Source: Comamonas sp.
GTDB lineage: Bacteria; Pseudomonadota; Gammaproteobacteria; Burkholderiales; Burkholderiaceae_C
Direction of reading: 5' to 3'
Assembly: GCA_019236485.1 (NCBI GenBank)
Contig: JAFAIY010000224.1
Coordinates: forward strand, 1 to 8,603
Length of the DNA: 8,603 nt
Below, piece after piece: positions 1 through 6,713 of this stretch; the stretch's first letter is position 1, and each line of letters opens with the position of its first letter. The notes beneath the pieces were generated by a model. It saw nothing but the letters and a program-made list of their open reading frames with translations, made no database searches and had not been told where the DNA came from. Position numbers and translations under genes: made by a program.

Positions 1-66
1 CAGGCCAATGCCCAGACCATCAAGACGCAGGACCAGGTGTTCTCGACGCTGGTGAACCTGCGCTAA
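1..66 (+). CDS. flgE: Flagellar hook protein FlgE, C-terminal fragment
   Basis: The first 21 codons are open and end in TAA at 64-66; the rest of the gene lies to the left of the window. The readable tail has the element ANAQTIKTQDQV followed by a terminal TLVNLR. This is the usual C-terminal D0 helix of hook proteins, which packs with the N-terminal helix to form the inner tube of the hook. FlgE polymerises outside the cell beyond the rod to make the flexible hook. The next gene is flgF, 38 bases downstream, as expected for a flgBCDEFGHIJKL operon. The identification rests on this short tail and on gene order, but both agree well. Confidence 0.93.
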   Translation, partial: QANAQTIKTQDQVFSTLVNLR

Positions 67-104
67 GACCGAACCGCTGACCGAGCAGAGCAAGGAGATC
101 CAGC

Positions 105-845
105 ATGGACCGCATCATCTACACCTCCATGACGGGCGCCAATGCGGCGGCGCAGCGTCAGGCCGTGCTGGCGCACAACCTGGCCAATGCGGGCACCAAT
201 GGCTTCCGTGCCGAGATGTCCACCTTCCGCTCGGTGCCGCTGCAGGGCAGCGGCTCCGGCACGCGCGTGTTTGCGCTGGAGGCCACCTCCGGCTATGTGG
301 ACACGCCCGGCCCCGCCCAGCGCACGGGGCGCGCGCTGGACGCCATGGCCATGGGTCGCGCCTGGTTTGCGATCCAGGGCCTGGATGGGCAGGAAGCCTA
401 TACGCGCAACGGTGTGTTCGAGATTTCGCCCGAGGGGCAGCTGGTCAACAGCAACGGGCAGGCCGTGCTCTCCGATGGCGGCGCGCCCATAGACATTCCG
501 CCCGAGTCGACGATCTCCCTGGGCTCGGACGGCACGCTGACGGCCAAGACCGGCAATCAGCTGCCCGTGGCGGTGGCGCGCGTCAAGCTGGCGACTCCGC
601 CCGAGGGCGAGGCCCTGGTGCGTGGCGACGACGGCCTGTTCCGTTCGGCCCAGGGCGATGCCCTGCCCAATGACGAGAACGCGCGCCTGCTGTCGGGCTC
701 CATCGAGGGCTCGAACGTGAACTCGGTCGAAACCATGGTCGGCATGATTGCCGCCGCGCGCCAGTTCGAGCAGCAGATGAAGCTGATGCAGACCGCCGAA
801 ACCAATGACAAGTCGGCCAGCCAGCTGCTGAGCATCAACGGATAA
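105..845 (+). CDS. flgF: Flagellar proximal rod protein FlgF
   Basis: A 246-residue protein, close to the roughly 250 residues usual for FlgF. It opens with the rod/hook family N-terminal motif: residues 1-9 MDRIIYTSM, then [14 protein letters not shown] at about residues 24-37. It ends with the matching C-terminal helix ([22 protein letters not shown], then the QLMQTAE-like heptads near residues 220-235). These two ends form the D0 coiled core of rod proteins; the middle, about residues 80-190, is the beta-rich domain with the FlgF/FlgG-type AWFAIQG and EAYTRNGVF segments. FlgF is exported by the flagellar type III system without a cleaved signal and forms part of the proximal rod that crosses the periplasm. 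The start at 105 is supported by an AAGGAG ribosome site at 92-97, eight bases or so before the ATG. It lies between flgE and flgG in the same direction, consistent with one operon. Confidence 0.96.
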   Translation: MDRIIYTSMTGANAAAQRQAVLAHNLANAGTNGFRAEMSTFRSVPLQGSGSGTRVFALEATSGYVDTPGPAQRTGRALDAMAMGRAWFAIQGLDGQEAYTRNGVFEISPEGQLVNSNGQAVLSDGGAPIDIPPESTISLGSDGTLTAKTGNQLPVAVARVKLATPPEGEALVRGDDGLFRSAQGDALPNDENARLLSGSIEGSNVNSVETMVGMIAAARQFEQQMKLMQTAETNDKSASQLLSING

Positions 846-853
846 GCCCCGAG

Positions 854-888
854 TCGCTGCGCGCCTTGCTCTAGGAAAGGCGCTGCGA
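854..888 (+). other. Strong hairpin in the flgF-flgG spacer
   Basis: An inverted repeat: GCGCCTT at 861-867 pairs with AAGGCGC at 877-883 around a nine-base loop. An outer TCGC (854-857) can pair with GCGA (885-888) across a small asymmetric internal loop. There is no T-run after it, so it does not look like an intrinsic terminator. In the mRNA it lies 36 bases before the flgG ATG and ends well before the ribosome site at 912-917, so it would not mask it. It could stabilise or mark an RNA processing end, but that role is only inferred. Confidence 0.6.
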
Positions 889-924
889 AGAGGCAGAGCC
901 CAGGCTCACCCAAAGGAAAGAATC

Positions 925-1707
925 ATGATCAATTCGCTGTTCATCGCCAAGACCGGCATGGAAGCCCAGCAGACCCAGCTGGACGTCATTTCGCACAATC
1001 TGGCCAACGTCTCGACCACGGGCTTCAAGCGCGCCAACGCCGTGTTCGAGGATCTGATCTACCAGAACCTGCGCCAGTCCGGCGCCCAGAGCACCGAGCA
1101 GAACCAGCTGCCCACGGGCCTGCACCTGGGCCTGGGCGTGCGCACCGTGGCCACCTCGCGCAACTTCCTGCAGGGCAGCCTGCAGCAGTCGAACAATGCG
1201 CTGGACGTAGCCATCAACGGCAACGGCTTCTTCGAGGTCAACATGCCCGACGGCACCATTGCCTATACGCGTGACGGCTCCTTCGAGGTCAACGCCCAGG
1301 GCCAGCTGGTGACATCGAGCGGCTTGCCCGTGGCCAACGGCATCACCATCCCCAACGGCGCGACCAAGGTGTCGATCAGCGCCGACGGCGTGGTCAGCGC
1401 CACCATGCCGGGCCAGGCGACGCCGCAGCAGGTCGGCAATATCGCGATGAGCCAGTTCATCAATCCGGCCGGCCTGGAGCCGCGTGGCCAGAACCTCTAT
1501 GTCGAAACCGCTTCCTCGGGTCAGCCCCAGCAGGGCACGCCCGGCCTCAACGGCCTGGGCACCATCCAGCAAGGCTATCTCGAGGCCTCGAACGTGAACG
1601 TGGTGCAGGAGCTGGTGACCATGATCCAGACCCAGCGCGCCTACGAGATGAACTCCAAGGCCATCCAGACCTCGGACCAGATGCTGGCCAAGCTGGCCCA
1701 GCTTTGA
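925..1707 (+). CDS. flgG: Flagellar distal rod protein FlgG
   Basis: A 260-residue protein, the same length as FlgG of Salmonella. The N-terminus [16 protein letters not shown] and [13 protein letters not shown] (residues 24-36) are the family signature. Residues 45-66, including [11 protein letters not shown] and LPTGL, form the FlgG-specific stretch that distinguishes the straight distal rod from the bent hook. The central domain carries [12 protein letters not shown] and [10 protein letters not shown]. The C-terminal helix, from about residue 215, has [20 protein letters not shown] and ends in MLAKLAQL. FlgG polymerises on the proximal rod and is the shaft around which the P and L rings form. 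The start is supported by AAAGGA at 912-917. It is followed not by a tight junction but by the longest spacer in the window (162 bases), unusual within such an operon. Confidence 0.98.
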   Translation: MINSLFIAKTGMEAQQTQLDVISHNLANVSTTGFKRANAVFEDLIYQNLRQSGAQSTEQNQLPTGLHLGLGVRTVATSRNFLQGSLQQSNNALDVAINGNGFFEVNMPDGTIAYTRDGSFEVNAQGQLVTSSGLPVANGITIPNGATKVSISADGVVSATMPGQATPQQVGNIAMSQFINPAGLEPRGQNLYVETASSGQPQQGTPGLNGLGTIQQGYLEASNVNVVQELVTMIQTQRAYEMNSKAIQTSDQMLAKLAQL

Positions 1708-1713
1708 ATTACA

Positions 1714-1820
1714 TCACCCTCTGAGCGGCTTTGCCGCTTCTCCCTCTCTCGCTGCGCGGGAGTGAGACGACGCCCTCGCTGCGGGGCGGCCCTTGCTTGG
1801 CGTCACTGGCTTGGGTCGCC
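1714..1820 (+). repeat. Hairpin-rich intergenic element between flgG and flgH
   Basis: The 162-base flgG-flgH spacer holds consecutive inverted repeats. Hairpin 1: AGCGGC 1724-1729 with GCCGCT 1733-1738, loop TTT. Hairpin 2: 1739-1748 with 1758-1767, nine of ten positions paired counting one G-T, loop TCGCTGCGC. Hairpin 3: CGCCC 1771-1775 with GGGCG 1784-1788, loop TCGCTGCG. A long-range alternative pairs GGCGGCCC 1785-1792 with GGGTCGCC 1813-1820 and would compete with hairpin 3. Hairpins 2 and 3 share their loop, which also gives a direct repeat CTCGCTGCG at 1748-1756 and 1775-1783. No convincing coding frame or T-run accompanies them. From memory, similar runs beginning CACCC..TGAGCGGC occur after many genes in Comamonadaceae, so this may be a decayed copy of a dispersed element; that is unverified. 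Confidence 0.55.
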
Positions 1821-1869
1821 GGTGTTTCAGGCGTCGCGGCCCTGTCCAGCGATTACCGGTTCAACTGCC

Positions 1870-2583
1870 ATGACTCAACGTCTTTTTTCTCTTTCTGCCG
1901 CTGGCTCAGGACTGTTCACTCTGCTGGTGCTGTCCGGCTGCGCGCTCTCGCCCAATGCGCCGCCGCCCGTGGATATGCCTGTGGCCACCACGCCGCCTGT
2001 GCTGCAGCCGCGCGAGCAGACGGAGCAGACCTCCACGGGCAGCTTGTTCAATGCTTCGCGCTACCGCCCCGCATTTGAAGACCGCCGTGCGCGCATGGTA
2101 GGTGATTTGGTGACGGTGCAGATTGTGGAGAGCGTGACGGCAAGCCAGAACCAGGATTCTGGCGTGACGCGCAAGAACAATCTGGGCGCGGGTGTCTCTG
2201 CGCTGCCTTTCTTCAAAGGTGGTGCGACTCAAACGATTAAAGATAGCTTCAATGCAGGGCTGAGCAGTGATGCCGCCTTCACGGGCAAAGGTTCCACCAG
2301 CAACGTCAATACCTTTAGCGGTGCTATCAGTGCCACCGTGGTCGAAGTGCTGCCCAACGGGCATCTGGTGGTTTCTGGCGAAAAGCAGGTGGGTGTGAAC
2401 CAGAACGTCGATGTGCTGCGCTTTACAGGCACGGTGGACCCGCGTTCGCTCCGCCCCGGCAGCACCGTGGCATCGAACCAGGTGGCCAATGTCCGCATCG
2501 AGTCGCGCGGTCGTGGACAGGGTAGCGAAGCCCAGTCAATTGGCTGGTTGTCACGGTTCTTTTTGAACGTTATGCCGTTCTGA
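1870..2583 (+). CDS. flgH: Flagellar L-ring lipoprotein FlgH
   Basis: A 237-residue protein (Salmonella FlgH is 232). Residues 1-24 are a lipoprotein signal peptide: a short MTQR start, a hydrophobic stretch and the lipobox LSGC, giving a lipidated Cys24. Residue +2 is Ala, compatible with outer-membrane sorting. After a Pro-rich linker (about 25-55) come GSLF (57-60) and DRRARMVGDLVTVQI (71-85), characteristic of FlgH, and a C-terminal QSIGWLSRFFLNV. FlgH subunits form the L ring in the outer membrane around the distal rod. I chose ATG 1870 because it puts the signal peptide at the N-terminus; the frame is open upstream to a GTG at 1762, but that would add 36 non-hydrophobic residues. No clear Shine-Dalgarno precedes 1870. 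Base composition is lower in GC than the neighbouring genes: two 60-base samples at 2221-2340 count 52% and 55%, against 75% in a flgI sample. Confidence 0.95.
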   Translation: MTQRLFSLSAAGSGLFTLLVLSGCALSPNAPPPVDMPVATTPPVLQPREQTEQTSTGSLFNASRYRPAFEDRRARMVGDLVTVQIVESVTASQNQDSGVTRKNNLGAGVSALPFFKGGATQTIKDSFNAGLSSDAAFTGKGSTSNVNTFSGAISATVVEVLPNGHLVVSGEKQVGVNQNVDVLRFTGTVDPRSLRPGSTVASNQVANVRIESRGRGQGSEAQSIGWLSRFFLNVMPF

Positions 2584-2603
2584 TTCTCTTGAGAATGGAT
2601 GGT

Positions 2604-3752
2604 ATGAAAGTACTGTCCACGCTCCTGTCACTGCGCCCTGCACGCACCGCCCTGATGGTGGCCGCAGTCCTTGGCGCCAGCGGGCTCAGCCTGCCCGCTC
2701 AGGCCACACGCATCAAGGAGGTCGCTGCCATCCAGGGCGTGCGCAGCAACCAGTTGACGGGCTACGGCCTGGTGGTCGGCCTCGACGGCACCGGCGACCA
2801 GACCACGCAGATGCCCTATACCAAGCAGGCGCTGGCCAACTATCTGGAACAGATGGGCATCGCACTGCCGGCCACGGGCAACGCGGCCCAGCTGCAGCTC
2901 AAGAATGTGGCGGCCGTCATCGTCACGGCCGAGCTGCCGGCCTTTGCCCAGCCCGGCCAGGCGATAGACATCAACGTATCTTCCATGGGCAATGCCAAAT
3001 CGCTCAAGGGCGGCACCCTGGTGGCCACGCCGCTGCGCGGCGCCGACGGCGAGATCTATGCGCTGGCCCAGGGCAATGTGGTGGTGGGCGGCGCCGGCGC
3101 TTCGGCCGGCGGCTCCAAGGTCCAGGTCAACCATCTGAGCGCGGGTCGCGTGCCCCAGGGCGCGCAGGTGGAGCGCGCCGTGCCCACGCCTATCAACGAA
3201 GGCAACAGCATCACGCTGGGCCTGAACAACACCGATTTCCAGACCGCCGACCGGGTGGTGCGTGCCATCAACCAGCGCCTGGGTGCCGGCACGGCCACGG
3301 CCATGGACGGGCGCACGGTGCGCGTGAATGCTCCCGTCGATCCGGGCTCGCGCGTGCGCATGATCGCCGAGATCCAGGAGATGCCCATAGAAACCTCCAA
3401 GCCCTCGGCCAAGGTGGTCATCAATGCGCGCACCGGCTCCATCGTGCTCAACCAGGCCGTGACCCTGGGACCCTGCGCGATCGCCCACGGCAATCTGTCC
3501 ATCACCATCAGCACCACGCCGGTGATCAGCCAGCCCGGTCCCTTCTCCCAGGGCCAGACCGTGGTCGCCCAGAAGTCCGACATCCAGGTCAAGCAGGAGC
3601 CGGGCAAGGTCATCAACATGCCCAACTCGCCGCAGCTCACCGATGTGGTGCGGGCCCTGAATTCCCTGGGCGCCACGCCGCAGGATCTGCTGGCCATCCT
3701 GCAGGCCATCAAGGCCGCAGGTGCCATGGATGCGGAGCTGGAGGTCATATGA
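2604..3752 (+). CDS. flgI: Flagellar P-ring protein FlgI precursor
   Basis: From ATG 2604 the protein has 382 residues. The first 34 form a Sec signal peptide: MKVLST, a basic R-P-A-R, a hydrophobic core, then a PAQA cleavage site, leaving a mature protein that starts TRIKEVAAIQGVR. The FlgI hallmark TGYGLVVGLDGTGDQT follows directly. Later family segments are VVINARTGSIVLN, the GQTVVA region and DVVRALNSLGATPQDLLAILQAIKAAG near the end. FlgI is secreted to the periplasm and assembles around FlgG as the P ring in the peptidoglycan layer. Start choice is open: TTG 2589 and ATG 2595 are in frame. ATG 2604 gives the most typical signal peptide and has GAGA at 2591-2594 at usable distance. The mature chain has a single cysteine (TGC 3474-3476); the position matching the second enterobacterial disulfide cysteine is Ala (3723-3725). 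The stop overlaps flgJ by four bases. Confidence 0.96.
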   Translation: MKVLSTLLSLRPARTALMVAAVLGASGLSLPAQATRIKEVAAIQGVRSNQLTGYGLVVGLDGTGDQTTQMPYTKQALANYLEQMGIALPATGNAAQLQLKNVAAVIVTAELPAFAQPGQAIDINVSSMGNAKSLKGGTLVATPLRGADGEIYALAQGNVVVGGAGASAGGSKVQVNHLSAGRVPQGAQVERAVPTPINEGNSITLGLNNTDFQTADRVVRAINQRLGAGTATAMDGRTVRVNAPVDPGSRVRMIAEIQEMPIETSKPSAKVVINARTGSIVLNQAVTLGPCAIAHGNLSITISTTPVISQPGPFSQGQTVVAQKSDIQVKQEPGKVINMPNSPQLTDVVRALNSLGATPQDLLAILQAIKAAGAMDAELEVI

Positions 3753-3757
3753 GCATG
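3740..3757 (+). promoter_or_regulatory. flgJ ribosome binding site with two candidate starts
   Basis: GGAGG at 3740-3744 lies inside the last codons of flgI. It is 4 bases from ATG 3749, which overlaps the flgI stop as ATGA, and 10 bases from the in-frame ATG 3755. The preferred distance for such a site is between these two, so it does not settle the start; the protein would differ by only two residues. The overlap suggests translation of flgJ is coupled to flgI. Confidence 0.6.
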
Positions 3758-4747
3758 TCGCTTTCCAATTCCTCGTCGCTGGCGGCCAACAATGCGCTGG
3801 CCGTCGACGCACGTGCGCTCAATACGTTGAAGACCGCGGCCGGCGAGAACAATCCTCAGGCCGCGCGCGAGACCGCCAAGCAGCTCGAGTCGCTGTTCAT
3901 GCGCGAGATGATCAAGAGCATGCGCGAGGCGACCATGAAGTCCGGCCTGCTCGATAGCGCTCAGGGCAATCTCAGCACCGATATGCTGGATCAGCAGCTG
4001 TCGGTGGCCATGGCCGGGCGGCCCGGCGGCCTGACCGACGCGATCACCAAGCAACTGGCGCGTACCATGGGGGCCGAAGCCGCCGACGAGGCCGAGATTG
4101 CCGTGCCTTCCACGCTGAGCCTGAGCCGCAATGCCTGGCGCAATGTGGGCGGAAGCGGCGGCCGCAGCCAGGCCGCCCAGTCCATCAACGCCTATGCACC
4201 CGCGCCCAAGGGGCGCGACAACTTCGTCACCGCCCACACCGGCGCGGCGCAGCGCGTGGCCAGCGAGAGCGGCATTCCCGCCCACTACATGCTGGGCCAG
4301 GCCGGGCATGAGACGGGCTGGGGCAAGAGCGAGATCCGCAACAAGGACGGCAGCAACTCCTTCAATCTGTTCGGCATCAAGGCCGGTGCCGGCTGGACGG
4401 GCAAGGTGGCCGAGGTCACCACCACCGAATACATCAACGGCGAATCGCGCAAGGTGACGGCCAAGTTCCGCGCCTATGACTCCTACGAGGAGTCCTTCCG
4501 CGACTATGCGCGCCTGATCAGCTCCAGCCCTCGCTACGAGAAGGCCATGGGCCAGACCGGATCGGCCCAGGCCTATGCCAGCGAGCTGCAGAAGGCCGGC
4601 TATGCCACCGACCCCGCTTATGCGCAAAAACTCAGCCGCGCCATCCAGAGCGTGGCGCAGGTCGCCGGTGCCGGCGGTACGGCCAATAGCGTCACCCAGA
4701 GCGCGCGTGCCGCCCAGATCAACAAGATCAACGAGAACCAATCATGA
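3749..4747 (+). CDS. flgJ: FlgJ: rod cap and peptidoglycan hydrolase (beta-N-acetylglucosaminidase)
   Basis: A 332-residue protein of the two-domain FlgJ type (Salmonella FlgJ is 316). Residues about 41-103, with AKQLESLFMREMIKSMREAT and QLSVAMA, form the rod-binding domain that caps the growing rod. Residues about 104-155 are a Gly/Ser/Ala-rich linker. Residues about 156-300 form the GH73 glucosaminidase domain. The motif QAGHETGWGKSEI contains Glu188 (codon 4310-4312), which aligns with the catalytic Glu of Salmonella FlgJ (AALESGWG); NLFGIK (206-211) and YATDPAYAQKL (285-295) are the other family signatures. FlgJ is exported through the flagellar apparatus and locally cuts the peptidoglycan so that the rod can pass. 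A 30-residue tail rich in Ala, Gly and Asn follows the enzyme domain. The gene overlaps flgI and flgK by ATGA at each end. Alternative start: ATG 3755. Confidence 0.96.
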   Translation: MSMSLSNSSSLAANNALAVDARALNTLKTAAGENNPQAARETAKQLESLFMREMIKSMREATMKSGLLDSAQGNLSTDMLDQQLSVAMAGRPGGLTDAITKQLARTMGAEAADEAEIAVPSTLSLSRNAWRNVGGSGGRSQAAQSINAYAPAPKGRDNFVTAHTGAAQRVASESGIPAHYMLGQAGHETGWGKSEIRNKDGSNSFNLFGIKAGAGWTGKVAEVTTTEYINGESRKVTAKFRAYDSYEESFRDYARLISSSPRYEKAMGQTGSAQAYASELQKAGYATDPAYAQKLSRAIQSVAQVAGAGGTANSVTQSARAAQINKINENQS

Positions 4748-6690
4748 GTCTTCTGAATGTGGGCGCGCGCGCCCTGATGGCCAACCAGATCGCCCTGCAG
4801 ACCACGGGCCACAACATCGCCAACGCCAACACGGCCGGCTATTCGCGCCAGAGCGTGGCCTTCCAGACCTCGGCCGGGCAGAACCTGGGCAACGGCTATA
4901 TCGGCAACGGCGTGGACGTGGCCAATATCGTGCGCAACTTCAGCGATCTGCTCAACCGCCAGGCGGCAGCGGCCACGGCCGTGAGCAGCGCGGACTCCGT
5001 GCGTTCGCAGTCGCTCAACCAGATGCAGGACGTGTTCAGCGGCGGCAGCAATGGCCTGGGCTCCGCCATCAACGACATGATGAATGCCTTCGCCGATGTG
5101 AGCAGCGCTCCCACGGACTCCTCGGCGCGGCAGGTGGTGCTGACGCGCATGAGCGAGCTGGCGGCGCGCTTCCGCTCCGCCTCGGCCCGGCTGGACGAGA
5201 TGGATTACAGCACGCGCCAGCAGATGAGCAGCGATGTGAATGTGGTCAACAGCCTGGCTCAGCAGGTGGCGGCGCTGAACGGGCAGATCAGCAGCGCCGT
5301 GGCCACGGGCCAGCAGCCCAATGATCTGCTGGACCAGCGCGATCAGCTGGTGCGCGATATCAACAAATATGTGCAGACCTCGCAGGTCGATGCCGGCGAC
5401 GGCTCCATCACCCTGTTTGTGGGCGGCAGCCAGCCCCTGGTGCTGGGTCAGAACTCGGCCAAGCTCAGCGTGCAGGAGAGCACGCTCTACCCCGGCAGCG
5501 GCCGGATGAGCCTGTACTTCCAGCAGGGCAGCGGCCAATCCGTGGAGCTGACGGCCGGCATGGTCGGTGGCGGCGAGGTGGCGGGCCTGCTGCAGTTCCA
5601 GAACCAGGATCTGGCCGAGGGGCGCAATCTGCTGGGGCGCATGGCCATCGCCATCGGCGACACGCTCAATGCCCAGAACCAGCAGGGTTTGACGCTGTCC
5701 GGCCAGAAGGGCGGGGCGCTATTCAATATTCCGCTGACCACCACGGGCTCGACCACGGGCAGCCAGTGGGCGCAGCCCGCGACGCCGACGGCGACGGTCA
5801 CTGATTCCAGCGCGCTGAAGGCCAGCGACTATCAGGTGGTCTTCGGCACCGATGCTCCCAAGGGCAAGGTGGTGCGTCTGTCCGATGGCAAGACCACCTC
5901 GTTCAACGATCTGGCCGATCTCAAGAGCATGAACATCGACGGCCTGCAGTTCGACCTCAAGAGCGAAGGCCAGCCGGGGCAGTCCGTGCTGTTCAAGCCC
6001 ATGGCTTCGGCGGCCCACGACATCCAGACCATGGTGCACTCCGGCAACGATCTGGCGGTGGCCAATCCGGTGGCGGCCAAGATCCAGTCGCTGGGCGAGG
6101 CCACGCTGCGCCTGGCCAGCCTGCAGGCCAGCAAGGGTTTCGATGCATCGGCCTTCCCTGCCGGCACCACCTTGTCGTTCTCGGCGAATGCGGCCGGAGG
6201 CCTGGACTACACCATCAGCCCGGCCCCCGTGGGCGTGCCTGCCACGGGAACCTATATCTCGGGTCAGCCCATCGAGCTGGCACCAGGGCTGAAGGTCGCC
6301 ATCAGCGGAACCCCGGCCATCAAGGGCACGCAAAGCGATTCCGTGAGCTTCGGCCCCAACAGCTTTTACGGCTCGGACACGGGTAACGCCAGCTCCTTCC
6401 TGGCCTTGCGCGACGCGGTCCTGTTCGACGGCTCCACCACCTTGAGTGACGGCTTCTCCAACGCCATGGCGCAGATCGGCACTCGCACGCAAAGCGCCCA
6501 GTATGCGGCCAAGCTGTCCGAGTCCATCGCCAAGAATCTGGAATCCGACCGTACCTCCGTCTCGGGCGTCAACCTGGACGAGGAGGCCGCCAAGCTGCTG
6601 CAGTACCAGCAGTCCTATCAGGCATCGGCCAAGATGCTGCAGGTGGCGCAAGGCATTTTTGACAGCGTGATTCAGGCCGTTGGCCGTTAA
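4744..6690 (+). CDS. flgK: Flagellar hook-filament junction protein FlgK (HAP1)
   Basis: A 648-residue protein, clearly longer than the 553 of Salmonella FlgK. The N-terminal D0 region has MSLLNVGARALMANQ and HNIANANTAGYSRQ (residues 23-36). Residues about 90-230 form the helical D1 part, with LNGQI and DLLDQRDQLV. The C-terminal helix has SGVNLDEEAAKLLQYQQSYQ (607-626) and ends GIFDSVIQAVGR. The middle (about 330-545) holds two segments that look like versions of the same beta-rich outer module, residues about 355-421 and 463-540, which accounts for the extra length. FlgK forms the first junction ring between the hook and FlgL and is exported with the help of the chaperone FlgN, which is not in this window. 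The ATG overlaps the flgJ stop; no strong ribosome site is visible, so coupled translation is likely. No sigma-28 promoter could be recognised before it. Confidence 0.97.
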   Translation: MSLLNVGARALMANQIALQTTGHNIANANTAGYSRQSVAFQTSAGQNLGNGYIGNGVDVANIVRNFSDLLNRQAAAATAVSSADSVRSQSLNQMQDVFSGGSNGLGSAINDMMNAFADVSSAPTDSSARQVVLTRMSELAARFRSASARLDEMDYSTRQQMSSDVNVVNSLAQQVAALNGQISSAVATGQQPNDLLDQRDQLVRDINKYVQTSQVDAGDGSITLFVGGSQPLVLGQNSAKLSVQESTLYPGSGRMSLYFQQGSGQSVELTAGMVGGGEVAGLLQFQNQDLAEGRNLLGRMAIAIGDTLNAQNQQGLTLSGQKGGALFNIPLTTTGSTTGSQWAQPATPTATVTDSSALKASDYQVVFGTDAPKGKVVRLSDGKTTSFNDLADLKSMNIDGLQFDLKSEGQPGQSVLFKPMASAAHDIQTMVHSGNDLAVANPVAAKIQSLGEATLRLASLQASKGFDASAFPAGTTLSFSANAAGGLDYTISPAPVGVPATGTYISGQPIELAPGLKVAISGTPAIKGTQSDSVSFGPNSFYGSDTGNASSFLALRDAVLFDGSTTLSDGFSNAMAQIGTRTQSAQYAAKLSESIAKNLESDRTSVSGVNLDEEAAKLLQYQQSYQASAKMLQVAQGIFDSVIQAVGR

Positions 6691-6713
6691 CCCATGACAG
6701 CCGGAGAGCAGAC

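Noticed and set aside
1724..1744. Hairpin after flgG as an intrinsic terminator.
   Set aside because: The stem is only six pairs and is followed by a C/T mix rather than a T-run, so termination is not supported.
1762..1869. An upstream GTG start that would extend FlgH by 36 residues.
   Set aside because: It would bury the lipoprotein signal peptide behind an Arg/Trp-rich extension; ATG 1870 restores a normal lipoprotein N-terminus.
1731..2078. A 115-codon + strand frame across the flgG-flgH spacer into flgH.
   Set aside because: It overlaps the FlgH signal peptide in another frame, begins inside hairpin 1 and shows no protein-like features.
3056..4741. A 561-codon minus-strand frame opposite flgI and flgJ, and similar long minus-strand frames at 2628-3812, 4618-5538 and 5719-6651.
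   Set aside because: Same shadow effect; their composition is low-complexity His/Arg/Gly/Leu, and they lie opposite well-conserved flagellar genes.
4600..4744. A possible sigma-28 promoter for flgKL inside the end of flgJ.
   Set aside because: I looked for a TAAA-like and GCCGATAA-like pair with the right spacing and found no convincing match.
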